Shown: positions 53,548-63,322 of the stretch, one piece after another
Layout of the letters: each line of letters begins with the position of its first letter
Numbering within the stretch: position 1 is the stretch's first letter
Source: Leptospira perolatii
GTDB lineage: Bacteria; Spirochaetota; Leptospiria; Leptospirales; Leptospiraceae
Assembly: GCF_002811875.1 (NCBI RefSeq)
Contig: NZ_NPDZ01000008.1
Location: 62,001-126,000 of the forward strand
DNA length: 64,000 bases
Direction: 5' to 3'
Notes under the pieces: model-generated
What the model saw: only the letters and a program-made list of their open reading frames with translations
Told to the model about the DNA's origin: nothing
Databases searched by the model: none
Made by a program: the position numbers and the translations under genes

Positions 53548-55326
53548 ATGAATTCCTTCCTATCCAAATTTCACGAATTTCAAAAAACGAAATGGTTTGA
53601 TCTGTTCTGCTATGTCTGGACAGCAACACTTTCTTTTCTAGCATTCTCCCCCTTTTACCTGAGCCATTTGGTTTGGATTTCTCCATTCGGTTTATTTTGG
53701 ATTACCCACAAATATTCCGGTCAGTATAAGAAGCTTTTTCTGCACGGATTACTGTTCGGGATCGCATTTTATGTCATAGCCTTCCACTGGATTTATCACA
53801 TGGCGGTTGTATTCGGAAATTTTCCAGGGCCAATTGCTGTGATAATCCTCATATTGGCCGGAGTACTTTTCGGTGCAAAATTTCCGATTTTCTTGATTTC
53901 CTATTCTTTCCTCTCTAGAAGAATCAATCGGCATAGCATATGGGTCGCAGGCTTTTGTGGTCTTGCTTCGGATATGATTGCCCCCCAACTATTTCCCTGG
54001 TATTGGGGAAACCTAATCGCAGGAAACATTCTACTCGCCCAAACCGTAGAGATCTCCGGAGTCTATGGACTGAGCTTTTTGGTCTTTGTAGTTTCCTACA
54101 CATTGTTTGAGACAAATTTGTTGCACTTGCCGGAAATTCTTAGATCCAAAGAGAAGACTCTTCACTTTGCAAAATTCTGGGCATTGCCCTTTGCCTTGTT
54201 ACTGGCCTTTTGGGTTGTAGGCACAGGGCTATACTTTAAATGGAAGGATGTTAAGCCCGCAAAGACTTTGGAAGTGTTAGTAGTACAACCGGATGCACCA
54301 TTGAGTTTTAGAGACGGTCGTTCGGTTCGAGAATCCATAGAATTGTTGATGGGTCGGATCGATCAGTTAACGGATGCTGCGATCAGGCAAAAAGGAAAAA
54401 ATCCTGATATGATCGTGCTCCCCGAAGCAGGAATTCCTTTTTTCTCGGCACACAAAACTCCAATCACGACGTCTACAGTAAGAATGTACTGGGAAAGATT
54501 TGATTCTCTCATGTTCCTTTTTGCTAACCGTTACAAAGCGAATGTCTTTTTTAATGAAATAGATGCTGGTTTCAAAAAGAAAAGTTCAGGAAGAGAATAT
54601 CTCAGATATTATAATAATAACGTAATGTATGATCAAAATGGAGAAAGAAGAGAGGCTTATCAAAAACAATACTTGGTTCTCTTCGGGGAATATATGCCCT
54701 TTGAATTCATGTACGATATTAGCCCTCAAACTGGAAGATTTGAACCGGGAGAGTCTTTCCGTTTGATTCCTTATTACAACTCTGAAGGAGCTCCTAAACT
54801 TCCTTTGCCTCTCGGTTGGGATGACACAGAGTCTCTGTCTTTGGAAGCGATTCGAAAGTACTATGAACCTGCAAAAACTTCGATTTCCGAGTCAGGTTCT
54901 TTGCTGCCTTTGATATGTTATGAAGTAATACTTCCGGAATTCGTGAGGAAATTTAGGGATTCCGGAAATCCGGATTTTATCGCAAACCTAACAAATGATA
55001 AATGGTATGGGACTACCACAGAAAGCGATCAGCACTTTGAATTAGGAAGGCTGAGATCGATCGAATGGAGAAAGTGGATGGTGCGATCTACGAATTCTGG
55101 AATTTCTGGGTTCGTGGATCACTTGGGAAGATTTGTCCCGGGAAAATCGACAGGACTGATGAAAGCGGAAACTACTTGGGAACAGATCCAAGTCATTCCC
55201 TCGTCTCCGACATTTTACGTTCGATTCGGAAATCTTGTTCCATGGATCATGCTACTTTTGACCTCGATTTACTACGTGAACCTTTTGATCGCGCAATTGA
55301 GGGGCCAGAAAACAATCACTCGCTGA
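53548..55326 (+). CDS. lnt: apolipoprotein N-acyltransferase Lnt
   Basis: 592 residues. Last step of lipoprotein maturation in the inner membrane, attaching a third acyl chain to the N-terminal Cys. Six or more N-terminal membrane helices (about residues 18-230), then a periplasmic nitrilase-like domain with the catalytic triad E293 (VLPEAGIPF), K373 ([12 protein letters not shown]) and C457 (LLPLICYEV), and a final helix at the C-terminus. Longer than E. coli Lnt (512) because of inserts in the nitrilase domain. Divergent from murA with a 192-bp gap. Confidence 0.95.
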   Translation: MNSFLSKFHEFQKTKWFDLFCYVWTATLSFLAFSPFYLSHLVWISPFGLFWITHKYSGQYKKLFLHGLLFGIAFYVIAFHWIYHMAVVFGNFPGPIAVIILILAGVLFGAKFPIFLISYSFLSRRINRHSIWVAGFCGLASDMIAPQLFPWYWGNLIAGNILLAQTVEISGVYGLSFLVFVVSYTLFETNLLHLPEILRSKEKTLHFAKFWALPFALLLAFWVVGTGLYFKWKDVKPAKTLEVLVVQPDAPLSFRDGRSVRESIELLMGRIDQLTDAAIRQKGKNPDMIVLPEAGIPFFSAHKTPITTSTVRMYWERFDSLMFLFANRYKANVFFNEIDAGFKKKSSGREYLRYYNNNVMYDQNGERREAYQKQYLVLFGEYMPFEFMYDISPQTGRFEPGESFRLIPYYNSEGAPKLPLPLGWDDTESLSLEAIRKYYEPAKTSISESGSLLPLICYEVILPEFVRKFRDSGNPDFIANLTNDKWYGTTTESDQHFELGRLRSIEWRKWMVRSTNSGISGFVDHLGRFVPGKSTGLMKAETTWEQIQVIPSSPTFYVRFGNLVPWIMLLLTSIYYVNLLIAQLRGQKTITR

Positions 55327-55390
55327 TTTTTTCTGCTTGGGATCATAGATACCACAGTTGATGTGGAATCAATATTCCGGGGGGAAGTAA

Positions 55391-55447
55391 AGGAGCCCCC
55401 ACCCTCGGCTTGGGAGGGGGGAGTGGCCCGTGGGAGCGCGCCCTCCC
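55391..55447. repeat. GC-rich palindromic intergenic element
   Basis: 57 bases of about 79% GC by hand count, far above the surroundings. It contains CCCCC-A-CCC (55396-55404) pairing with GGG-A-GGGGG (55412-55420) through one A.A mismatch, and GGGAG (55432-55436) pairing with CTCCC (55443-55447). It lies just after lnt. GC-rich palindromic intergenic repeats are known in bacteria, including some Leptospira-like genomes (general knowledge). No second copy was noticed in this window. Confidence 0.5.
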
Positions 55448-55568
55448 TATATCAGAAAAAGCTGATTGAATCAAGTGAAAATTTTCCGATCGCTGTGAAG
55501 GAAGTCCTACAAAAGGATCTATGGAACGGCAATTCCGATTGGACTTTGCTAAATAATTTAGCTCCTAC

Positions 55569-56591
55569 TCAAATAGAATCTGCAACCGAGGCGAGTTCTT
55601 GGTAAGGAAGATTGCTGACCAAATAATAATGCACTCCATTGCTCAGGAAATGAATTGCGGAAATTGTTCCTAAAAAGTGCAGGTCTAATTCTTTCTTTCC
55701 ATTCAGTCGGATTCCTTTCTTAATAGGGAATAGGGGAATTCCGTAATCCTTCATCTGGCTAATTCCCAGAATATAAGGTCCTTTTTGATAAAGCATCATG
55801 ATTCCAGGGACTTGGCTGTCCAATTTGATGACCTTTACAAGCTCCAAGCCCTTCGTATATTCGGGAGTCCTGATTTTGAAATTCACGACCTTTTGCGCCG
55901 AATCCAGAGGATAATTCTTAGAAGAGAAATTCCAGGTTGCTATCACTGATCTATTAGGAAATTCAAATTTAAATTTTTCTGATTGAATAGAATCATTAAA
56001 CGAAATGGAGTCGAATTCATACGAATAGGAATCTGATCCGTTTGGATTTATGATTTCGGTTTTTATCGGAAAGGAGTATTCATCATACACCCAGGTTCTC
56101 CATTTGAAAAAGAAATCATGGTTTTCCTTGGGTCTATACAGAAGCTCCACCGTTTTTTTTCCGGCGAGTTGATTCTCAGTGTCGCCAAGTTCCACTTCAA
56201 ATTTCTTTACAGTCCAATTATAGATTTCCTCGTATAGATTCTTGGTTTGCTCTTCGTTTAGCAAATTCAGATTCAAGAATTCAACGCCGAATTTCGTGGA
56301 CGGGTAGTAAATTTTCAGATTCGCTCCATTTTGGGAAACGATCGTGCCGGATAAATTTCCCTTGCTAGTAACCTTGGCGAAATACTGATTCGGCTTTTGC
56401 CATTTCACCTCGGATCGTATTAGGTTTTCTCCGATTTTCTCAGAGAGTATTCCTGAATACGATTTTAGCTTTAAGGCGTTTTCTATCGTAATATCCTTTC
56501 GGGCTTCAATCAAAATGTCCTTGCAACTTTCCATCGATACGATAGCTGCAATTATGAATAGAAAACGGAAAAAATATAATAAAAATCTCAT
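55569..56591 (-). CDS. LolA/RseB-like lipoprotein
   Basis: 340 residues from ATG 56591, with AAGG upstream. Lipoprotein signal peptide (FLFIIAAIVSMESC). The mature part is a half-barrel of beta strands: ENLIRSEVKWQKPNQYFAKV, LSGTIVSQNGANLKIYYPST, KTEIINPNG, and a late LYQKGPYILGISQMKD, a pattern seen in LolA/RseB/DUF4367 proteins that bind acyl chains or envelope signals. Follows the hydroxylase fusion gene by 1 bp. Lipid carriage is an inference. Confidence 0.65.
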   Translation of the reverse strand: MRFLLYFFRFLFIIAAIVSMESCKDILIEARKDITIENALKLKSYSGILSEKIGENLIRSEVKWQKPNQYFAKVTSKGNLSGTIVSQNGANLKIYYPSTKFGVEFLNLNLLNEEQTKNLYEEIYNWTVKKFEVELGDTENQLAGKKTVELLYRPKENHDFFFKWRTWVYDEYSFPIKTEIINPNGSDSYSYEFDSISFNDSIQSEKFKFEFPNRSVIATWNFSSKNYPLDSAQKVVNFKIRTPEYTKGLELVKVIKLDSQVPGIMMLYQKGPYILGISQMKDYGIPLFPIKKGIRLNGKKELDLHFLGTISAIHFLSNGVHYYLVSNLPYQELASVADSI

Positions 56592-56592
56592 A

Positions 56593-58497
56593 CTATTGAA
56601 CCTTAATAAAAAGTTGATCCCATTCGATAAAAAACAACGGAAGGGAAATAAGCAAAACACCGAATAAAATTAGCCGAGAAAAAAACTTGTAAAACTTTGA
56701 TCTTCTCGCTCTGGTAGAAACGAAATTCGCGATGCTAGCCTCTAACAAGCATCCTGCTGATTGACAGGCAAAAAATAAACTTACGTAACCCATCTTTCGA
56801 ATTCCGAACAGATACAAAACATACTCTAAAAACAGGGAAATTGTCCCAAAGCCGACTAGGATCTGAACAGTCTTCCATCGCGATACCGATCGCAGAAGCA
56901 GATTCCACTGCGGATAAAACTTTGTCCAAAAATCGGAAATGGACTCGGCGAATAAGGGAGAAGGAAATTTTTTTCTGAAGGAGTAACCTTCGAAAGAAAA
57001 ATACCCCAGGATCAAAAACAAAAGTCCCCGAAAAATCAAATACAAACTAAATGCCTTTGAGATTAAAAGGATCCAATATTTAAAATCGGAATGATTCGTA
57101 GAGTACCAGCTCAGCGGAAGCAACAAAAGAGCACCTGTAACAAAGAAACCGAATCCGAGAGAAACAAATCCTAAAATGAGCCTTTTACTTGCAACCTTGT
57201 ATATGCTCAAAGTTGATTCCGAACTTTTTCGGAACAATCGCTGAGAAGCAAATTCTGGGTAACAAAGAAAATAGAACAAAGTATCCGAAATGGAAAGTCT
57301 CCGCTCTCTTAAGCTAAAGTAAGAATAAATCTTAAGGGCGCTAAATATTCCGAAAACACTAGATACGATTTTCAAAATCTGCATTTGCTTGTGATTGATT
57401 TCCAAATAAAGTGGAAATCCCAAGAGCAACAAAATTTCGATCGCTCCTACAAACCAAGATAAGCCGTAAGCTCTGCTTTTTCTCAAAGATTCCTTGGTTG
57501 CCCATGCAGTCAGAATTTGAATTAGAACGAGTGAGTTCCAAAGCATCCATAAGTTGAATTCTTTTTCGGGTAAGTAATAATGGAGGATCACAAGAATAAA
57601 CAGATAGAGAGAAAGAAACATCGAAAACAGAACAGAGTTCTGTGAAGCCGGAACCTTTGCTTCCGATTTAGATTCATACCCACCGAGTTTTTCGGACCAA
57701 GCAGGCGGTTTGGTCAGAAGATTCCAAAGATCGGAGAAATTTTTTATAAGGAAACTCTTCTTTACAATATTTGCATATTCATGGAATGCAATTACAAACG
57801 GATCTTGACTTGTCAGTCGTTTCGTGACCCCATAGATCACCTTTTCTTTTTCAGGTTCGTAGCTTCCGAAAAGACGATCCCATATAATCAGTACTCCACC
57901 GTAGTTCTTATCCAAATATTCTAGATTGCTACCATGGTGCACTCTGTGGTTCGAAGGAGTATTCAAAAATAGATCTATAAAAGGCAATCTAGGGATCAAC
58001 TGAGTGTGAAGTACAGATTGATATAAAAGACTCATTGCCTGCATTGCAAAAATCATTTCTGCAGGATAACCTATCGCTGCGACAGGAATCCAAAATAGGA
58101 TAGCGGGAAAAGGAGTCCAAGTTTGCCGGAGAGCGGTAGAAAGATTATAGTATTCCGAAGAATGGTGATTGATATGCGAAGCCCAAAAGAAATGCACTTC
58201 GTGGCTGAATCGATGGTACCAATAAAAGCATAAATCATCTAGGAAAAAAAGAACCAACCAGTATTCCCAACTGGTACCAATATGAATGGGCGAGAGGCTT
58301 GATAAAAAAGAATAGAGTGGATAAGAAAGTGCAAAGTAGGGGATATGAGTCAGTACATTTCCCCAATACATTGCGATATTTGCCCAGGCATCCCTGGCAG
58401 AATATAAATCTGATTTTTTCCAACGGCTTACGAAAGCCTCGGTCAAAACGAGAAAATTAAAGCCTAAAGCTATAGCTACGTATGAAATCGGTTCCAT
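56593..58497 (-). CDS. fatty acid hydroxylase fused to large membrane domain
   Basis: 634 residues. Residues 1-230: sterol desaturase/fatty acid hydroxylase domain with di-iron His boxes H95xxxH99 (YHRFSHE), H108-HH112 (HINHH) and H184-HH188 (HRVHH), within four or more helices. Residues 290-634: additional membrane helices, with a DFW motif (522-524) in ESISDFWTKFYPQWN that resembles the SLxDFW signature of wax-synthase/MBOAT acyltransferases. The usual catalytic His later in MBOATs is not seen. Typical single-domain hydroxylases are about 250-400 residues, so this is a probable fusion. Substrate unknown. Confidence 0.85.
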   Translation of the reverse strand: MEPISYVAIALGFNFLVLTEAFVSRWKKSDLYSARDAWANIAMYWGNVLTHIPYFALSYPLYSFLSSLSPIHIGTSWEYWLVLFFLDDLCFYWYHRFSHEVHFFWASHINHHSSEYYNLSTALRQTWTPFPAILFWIPVAAIGYPAEMIFAMQAMSLLYQSVLHTQLIPRLPFIDLFLNTPSNHRVHHGSNLEYLDKNYGGVLIIWDRLFGSYEPEKEKVIYGVTKRLTSQDPFVIAFHEYANIVKKSFLIKNFSDLWNLLTKPPAWSEKLGGYESKSEAKVPASQNSVLFSMFLSLYLFILVILHYYLPEKEFNLWMLWNSLVLIQILTAWATKESLRKSRAYGLSWFVGAIEILLLLGFPLYLEINHKQMQILKIVSSVFGIFSALKIYSYFSLRERRLSISDTLFYFLCYPEFASQRLFRKSSESTLSIYKVASKRLILGFVSLGFGFFVTGALLLLPLSWYSTNHSDFKYWILLISKAFSLYLIFRGLLFLILGYFSFEGYSFRKKFPSPLFAESISDFWTKFYPQWNLLLRSVSRWKTVQILVGFGTISLFLEYVLYLFGIRKMGYVSLFFACQSAGCLLEASIANFVSTRARRSKFYKFFSRLILFGVLLISLPLFFIEWDQLFIKVQ

Positions 58498-58532
58498 TTA
58501 AACAGCGAGCGAAATTTTGAATTCGTTTAATC

Positions 58533-59672
58533 TTAGGGATTAATTAGGTAATAAGAAAAGATACCGCGAAAGTATTTATCCTTTGGTAAAATTCCGCTTC
58601 CTTCCGGACTGACCGAACAATCCAAATGTGCGTCAGCTAGATAATAGAGTTGATATGGTTTGCTGAAAAAAAGTCGAATAAAAAACCTAAGAACCGAAGA
58701 AATGTTAGAAAGTACATAGATTTCTCCGATTAAGTCCTTCCTACTAATCGTCAAACTGCAATTATCCGAAGAATCCAAATAGAACTTTTCCTTGATCGGT
58801 AATTCGTAGTCAGAAAACGAATCGACTGCCGACTCTAAAACTTCTGACCTATGCACCTTTGCCGAGAATAAAATTTTCCCAGAAGGGTCAATCGAACTTA
58901 CGGTTCGCAATTCTCCATTCGGAAAACTGTCATTTCCGATAAAGCCACCTGTAAACAGTCGTTCCTGCTTTGAATTGATGGATCGGAACAATTCCCATCT
59001 ACGGCTGTACTTGTATACTTCGTAGTTAGTCAAAAGGTGCTCCATTCCGCCTTTTCCATTTAAGTCGATTTTATTACCGTTTATAATTAGGTATCCCCAA
59101 GCTGGCACGGAGGAAAAGGTCATATCCGCCTGAACGAATCTACCCTTTTTAGGAAGTGGAATTTTTCCTCCAGAAAGGGAAACTGCATGATACCATCTCG
59201 TCTTGTAATTAATCCTAAGCTTAGCTTCTTCAGTTTCCATCTGGATCTCAGGACCTTCTGCGCCTTTTATCACAGAGTTGCTTAGCATAGACAATTCCAG
59301 ATTGCCGGGTTCTGCTTTTAAATCTTCTTCAGAAAATTCCTTGGTAAAGAAGCGAGTCCCATTTTGTTTATCGTAAACTACGATACTGATACCGCAGTTG
59401 TTTGTACCGGACCCGAGATTGCTCACGATAAAGGTTGCGAAAATCCAGACCTTGTCATCGGTAAAAGAATAGTTCCAAGCCTGAAAGTATCCTTCCTGGG
59501 GATACGGATGAAAAGAAAACTCAGATAGAGAAGTCTTTCTTGCTCGAAAAGTTTCCTCGATGGAGGGATCCGCATGGAACGATTTTGGCAAAAGAAAAAT
59601 AACAAAGAAAAGAATTACAATCGTTCTGTTATTCTGAATTTTATTGTAGTTTTTAGGCCGCAACATGGGCAT
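58533..59672 (-). CDS. putative CrtC/AttH-like secreted protein
   Basis: 379 residues with a signal peptide (TIVILFFVIFLLPKSFHAD). Beta-rich, with segments reminiscent of the CrtC/AttH lipocalin-like family: YFQAWNYSFTDDKVWIFATF, RWYHAVSLSGGKIPLP, GRFVQADMTFSSVPAWGYLI and GGMEHLLTNYEV...SRRWELF. Family members hydrate or bind carotenoids and other lipids. This call is by eye and tentative. Upstream of the hydroxylase fusion gene with 35 bp between, same strand. Confidence 0.55.
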   Translation of the reverse strand: MPMLRPKNYNKIQNNRTIVILFFVIFLLPKSFHADPSIEETFRARKTSLSEFSFHPYPQEGYFQAWNYSFTDDKVWIFATFIVSNLGSGTNNCGISIVVYDKQNGTRFFTKEFSEEDLKAEPGNLELSMLSNSVIKGAEGPEIQMETEEAKLRINYKTRWYHAVSLSGGKIPLPKKGRFVQADMTFSSVPAWGYLIINGNKIDLNGKGGMEHLLTNYEVYKYSRRWELFRSINSKQERLFTGGFIGNDSFPNGELRTVSSIDPSGKILFSAKVHRSEVLESAVDSFSDYELPIKEKFYLDSSDNCSLTISRKDLIGEIYVLSNISSVLRFFIRLFFSKPYQLYYLADAHLDCSVSPEGSGILPKDKYFRGIFSYYLINP

Positions 59673-59707
59673 TAAGTCGTAATCTGCGCCAGGATAGCAG
59701 GCAAGTA

Positions 59708-59743
59708 CTTCTCCTAGGTCGTTTTGAAAAATACTAGGAGAAG
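59708..59743. promoter_or_regulatory. 10-bp-stem hairpin between minus-strand genes
   Basis: CTTCTCCTAG (59708-59717) and CTAGGAGAAG (59734-59743) are perfectly complementary, with a 16-base A/T-rich spacer. It lies in the 90-bp gap between the 144-residue gene and the CrtC-like gene. No T-run follows the stem on the minus strand, so an operator or attenuator is as likely as a terminator. Confidence 0.4.
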
Positions 59744-59762
59744 ATTCGGTTCTTACAGACTT

Positions 59763-60197
59763 TTATTCAACGCAGGCCTCCAGATTTTCCACTTCTTCTT
59801 TGGAAATCATGCTGCAAGATTCTTCATAAATATCCGAAATGCATTTGATTCCAAAGATGGGATGATCTTGAATCCATCTTTCTAAAAAGTTTGTTCTCTC
59901 TTGCAAAATTCCGTCCAGATGAATCCAGGAATCCGTTTCGCTACCTTGTTCCGTTCGAATTTTTGCGAACACTACATATTCATAGACTCCGAATCTCTTA
60001 AAGTAAATCTCCGTATCTTCCACTCTTGTTTCCAAAAGTCTTTTTCTAAATTTTTGTGAATTACTTTCTTCTAAACTTCCTCTTAAATAGTCGTAGTATC
60101 TGTTTAGAATTCCGACGATTCTGAAAAAATCTTTTTGGTCCTTGATCAATTTTTTCCAGGAATAAGTTTCTGACTTTTCTTCCTTTTCTTTTAACAT
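59763..60197 (-). CDS. hypothetical protein
   Basis: 144 residues from ATG 60197, chosen because GGAGG lies 8 bases upstream. A TTG at 60263 in the same frame is less likely. Soluble, charged (Lys/Glu-rich N-terminus) with aromatic helices (DFFRIVGILNRYYDYLRG) and a strand-rich middle (YEYVVFAKIRTEQG). No family recognised. Divergent from the third ECF sigma gene (138 bp between starts). Confidence 0.6.
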   Translation of the reverse strand: MLKEKEEKSETYSWKKLIKDQKDFFRIVGILNRYYDYLRGSLEESNSQKFRKRLLETRVEDTEIYFKRFGVYEYVVFAKIRTEQGSETDSWIHLDGILQERTNFLERWIQDHPIFGIKCISDIYEESCSMISKEEVENLEACVE

Positions 60198-60335
60198 CCG
60201 TTTTTCCTCCGCAGACTGCGGGTCGAAAAAGAATTTGGTTGTATTAATTTTTGTTCGAACCAACGGAATTTTTAGAAAAAAATCCAGGGAATTTTCTCCA
60301 AAAACAACTAAGGAATAGAGAGAAGGAGAACAGAT

Positions 60336-60872
60336 TTGATTCCGATCGAGAATCTTTACCGACGAGAGAGAAAAAGACTTCTTGCCTGGATTCGTTACAG
60401 AGTTTCGGATCCGGAAGACGCGGAAGATCTATTACAAGAGTCTTTTTATCAAGCTCTCACGGAATTGGATTCAGCGGGAACGATCGAATATTTGGTCGCC
60501 TATTTGTATGCTGTCGTTCGGAATAAAATAGGCGATTGGTATAGAAGGAAGAAGTCCAAAGCACATATCAGACCGGAGTTAGAATCCGAATTCGGTTTGG
60601 AGGATAGGATTCAGTCTAGGGAGAAAACACCCGAGCAGGATTTCTACCGCCAGTTGATTTTAGAAGAACTTGCTTTGGCGATCGAAGAACTTCCGCATGA
60701 GCAAAGGTTTGCTTTTGTAGAGAACGTAATTCATCGGAGAACTTTTCGGGAAATTAGCCAAGAGACTGGTGTACCTGAAGGAACTCTTTCTGCAAGAAAG
60801 ACTTATGCAAAGGAATTCCTGTCTAGAAGATTGCAAGAATTGAAACCTCTTTTTCTCGAAGAATTTAATTAA
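60336..60872 (+). CDS. ECF-type RNA polymerase sigma factor (module 3)
   Basis: A 178-residue group 4 sigma factor started at TTG 60336 with a strong AAGGAG site 7 bases upstream. Region 2 at about residues 20-75 (DPEDAEDLLQESFYQALTEL, YLYAVVRNKIGDWYRRKK), region 4 at about 120-172 (LPHEQRFAFVENVIHRRTF, VPEGTLSARKTYAKEFL). Followed 13 bp later by a small His-rich membrane protein, which is probably its co-regulated partner. Confidence 0.92.
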   Translation: MIPIENLYRRERKRLLAWIRYRVSDPEDAEDLLQESFYQALTELDSAGTIEYLVAYLYAVVRNKIGDWYRRKKSKAHIRPELESEFGLEDRIQSREKTPEQDFYRQLILEELALAIEELPHEQRFAFVENVIHRRTFREISQETGVPEGTLSARKTYAKEFLSRRLQELKPLFLEEFN

Positions 60873-60885
60873 GGAAAATGACTAT

Positions 60886-61176
60886 ATGCACGGATTACTA
60901 AATTCGAACAGAGGCAGAATGAGAAGACGATTCGGATGGATTTTAATTGTTCCAATTTTGTTCTTAGCGATGGGGGCTTTGGTCTGGCAGTTATGGAATT
61001 ATTTAATGCCCGATCTATTTCATCTAAGTCAGATTAGCTATCTGCAGGCTTGCGGATTATTACTACTTTCTCATATTTTATTCAGGGCAGGTAGAGGAGG
61101 AGGCCACGGTCCTTGGGGAAGACATGCTCGAATGAAACACCGGGAACACTGGAAAAAGGAACACACAGTTCATTAG
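60886..61176 (+). CDS. small His-rich membrane protein next to ECF sigma
   Basis: 96 residues: a basic N-terminus, two hydrophobic segments (about 18-39 ILIVPILFLAMGALVWQLWN, and 49-65 SYLQACGLLLLSHILF) and a His/Gly/Arg-rich tail (HGPWGRHARMKHREHWKKE). The pattern LWNYLMPDLFHLSQISYLQA is one I have seen in small proteins encoded next to ECF sigma factors in other bacteria (from memory). It may bind metal through the tail and act in stress sensing. Function not established. Confidence 0.7.
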   Translation: MHGLLNSNRGRMRRRFGWILIVPILFLAMGALVWQLWNYLMPDLFHLSQISYLQACGLLLLSHILFRAGRGGGHGPWGRHARMKHREHWKKEHTVH

Positions 61177-61470
61177 AAAATCTTGAAAATCAAGGACGCT
61201 CGCTTTGCATTCAATACCGTTTCGCTCGCTTTTGATTTGATTCGCGAGTTATTTTTTGGATCTGAGAATCCGGTTTTTTGCTTGGAAAGCGGAAATCGAT
61301 CGAGCGTTATACTGTAAGGATCTATGCGTGATTTATTATTGAATTCTTGAGTAATGAGTAGTATTCATTCTAATTAGGATTTTGAATTAGTTCTAAGAAA
61401 AGATCATGACGTGATGAGTCGGATATAGATTGCCAAAAAAGCTAATTAAAAAAAATCTACAATTACCACT

Positions 61471-62046
61471 ATGGTTATGGAATTGTTGGGCCTGTTCTGG
61501 ACCGAAAAGATCAAGCTCAGCCAGTATATTATCCAAACCGTAAAAGATCTGAGCGACGTCCAGCTTGATCACCCCGATTCGCTTGGGGAAACGGTTCGAC
61601 GCTACCTAAATTCAATGGTAGCCTCCGATTTTTTGTTCCGACTTTCTTTGCCAGTTTCAGTCGGAATCAGCTCTGTACTTCCGCTTTCCAGACAATCCGA
61701 AGCAGATATAGAAAAAGACCTCGTGAAGGTTAGGGACTTATTCGGATCTCCAGCCCTTCCCGTCGGATTAAAGGAGATTATAGTCACTTCAGCGGAAGAG
61801 CTATACTATGATACTTGCAATCCAAGTCTTAAGCCGGTATTAGATCGATGGATCAAAATACTTCGCAGAATAGAAAAGACCATTCAGAACGTGTCCAAAA
61901 AAGATTCGCTAAAGTACAGATATTTTTCGGTTTTAGGAGTGATCTCCTTACCGGTGGCGATTAACTATTTCGGGACCCAGAACCTATTTTATTTTCGGAA
62001 TGGAATCTTAAAGATCAAGGAGAATCCTTCTTTCCCCAAGTCCTAA
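61471..62046 (+). CDS. hypothetical protein
   Basis: 191 residues, no signal peptide. Mixed helices, with hydrophobic stretches SLPVSVGISSVLPL and YFSVLGVISLPVAI that might be membrane-associated. No family recognised. No clear ribosome-binding site before ATG 61471, and ATG 61477 is an alternative. The 294 bp upstream hold no gene that I can see, only a short CTAATT/AATTAG inverted repeat (61370-61390). Precedes icd by 67 bp, separated from it by icd's own promoter. Confidence 0.55.
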   Translation: MVMELLGLFWTEKIKLSQYIIQTVKDLSDVQLDHPDSLGETVRRYLNSMVASDFLFRLSLPVSVGISSVLPLSRQSEADIEKDLVKVRDLFGSPALPVGLKEIIVTSAEELYYDTCNPSLKPVLDRWIKILRRIEKTIQNVSKKDSLKYRYFSVLGVISLPVAINYFGTQNLFYFRNGILKIKENPSFPKS

Positions 62047-62051
62047 GCTCC

Positions 62052-62081
62052 TTGATGATGGATAAATAACATAACTATAAT
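62052..62081 (+). promoter_or_regulatory. promoter of icd
   Basis: TTGATG (62052-62057) and the perfect -10 box TATAAT (62076-62081) are separated by 18 bases. Transcription would start near 62088, followed by the AAGGAG ribosome-binding site just before ATG 62114. Confidence 0.65.
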
Positions 62082-62113
62082 ACGCAATCCGTGCTTACCT
62101 TAAGGAGAATCGA

Positions 62114-63307
62114 ATGTCAAAGATCAAGGTGAAAACTCCTCTTGTGGAGTTGGACGGGGATGAGATGACCCGGATCATTTGGAAAGAAATTAAAGATCGT
62201 TTTATTAATCCATATTTGGATATTCAGCTGGATTATTACGATCTCGGAGTTGAATACAGAGATAAAACCGACGACAAAGTCACAGTAGACTCGGCTCACG
62301 CGATACAAAAATACGGGGTAGGAGTGAAATGCGCCACCATTACTCCTAACCAAGATCGTGTGAAAGAGTACAACCTAAAGAAAGAGTGGAAATCTCCCAA
62401 CGGAACTATCAGATCAATTCTGGACGGAACAGTTTTCAGAAAACCTATCATTGTAAATAACATTCCGGCCGCTCTCCGTTCCTGGAAAAAACCGATCACA
62501 GTAGGTCGTCACGCATACGGAGATCTTTATAAAGACACCGAGCTATACATTCCGGAAGCCGGAAAAGTAGAAATCGTATTTACCAGCAAGTCTGGAAAAG
62601 AAGAGAGAGCTCTGATTCACGATTTTGACGGTCCTGGCGTAGTAATGGGACAGCACAATCTTGATAAGTCCATCCAAAGCTTCGCTCAAGCTTGCTTTAA
62701 CTATGCTATTTCAGAGAAAATTGATATTTGGTTTGCGACCAAAGATACGATTTCCAAAAAATACCATGCTCGATTCAGAGCTATCTTTGATGACGTTTCT
62801 GCAAAGAGAGCTGATGAGCTGAAAAAAGCTGGAATTCAATATTCTTACTATTTGATCGACGACGCTGTAGCTCAAATCGTGAAAAACGAAGGTGGAATGC
62901 TCTGGGCATTGATGAATTACGACGGAGATGTAATGTCGGATATGGTAGCCTCCGGTTTTGGATCTCTCGGATTAATGACTTCGGTCTTGGTTTCTCCGGA
63001 CGGAAAATTCGAATATGAAGCTGCTCACGGAACAGTGACCAGGCACTATCGAAAGTACCAGAAGGGAGAATCCACTTCCACAAATTCAGTCGCTTCTATT
63101 TTTGCTTGGACAGGAGCCCTGGCGAAGAGGGGAGAACTGGATGGAACACCTGATGTAGTTGCTTTCGCACATAAATTGGAGAAAGCAGTAATCGACACGA
63201 TCCAGGGCGGGGAAATGACAAAGGATTTGACTTTGTTGTGTACCGACCCGAATGCAAAATCGTTGGATACCTTCCAGTTTATGGAGGCGGTCCAAAAACG
63301 TTTATAG
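62114..63307 (+). CDS. icd: NADP-dependent isocitrate dehydrogenase
   Basis: A 397-residue TCA-cycle enzyme making 2-oxoglutarate and NADPH. It belongs to the homodimeric type shared with eukaryotic cytosolic and mitochondrial IDHs, not the E. coli type: [18 protein letters not shown] at the N-terminus, substrate-binding [16 protein letters not shown], metal-binding Asp in [11 protein letters not shown] and [10 protein letters not shown], and the NADP segment [17 protein letters not shown]. Length is close to the eukaryote-like norm (about 410). Own promoter and strong ribosome-binding site, so probably well expressed. Confidence 0.97.
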   Translation: MSKIKVKTPLVELDGDEMTRIIWKEIKDRFINPYLDIQLDYYDLGVEYRDKTDDKVTVDSAHAIQKYGVGVKCATITPNQDRVKEYNLKKEWKSPNGTIRSILDGTVFRKPIIVNNIPAALRSWKKPITVGRHAYGDLYKDTELYIPEAGKVEIVFTSKSGKEERALIHDFDGPGVVMGQHNLDKSIQSFAQACFNYAISEKIDIWFATKDTISKKYHARFRAIFDDVSAKRADELKKAGIQYSYYLIDDAVAQIVKNEGGMLWALMNYDGDVMSDMVASGFGSLGLMTSVLVSPDGKFEYEAAHGTVTRHYRKYQKGESTSTNSVASIFAWTGALAKRGELDGTPDVVAFAHKLEKAVIDTIQGGEMTKDLTLLCTDPNAKSLDTFQFMEAVQKRL

Positions 63308-63322
63308 AAAACAGGTTTCTAC

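Noticed and set aside
55363..55605. 80-residue plus-strand frame after lnt
   Set aside because: It runs through the GC-rich palindromic element, has no ribosome-binding site, and its end overlaps the opposite-strand lipoprotein gene.
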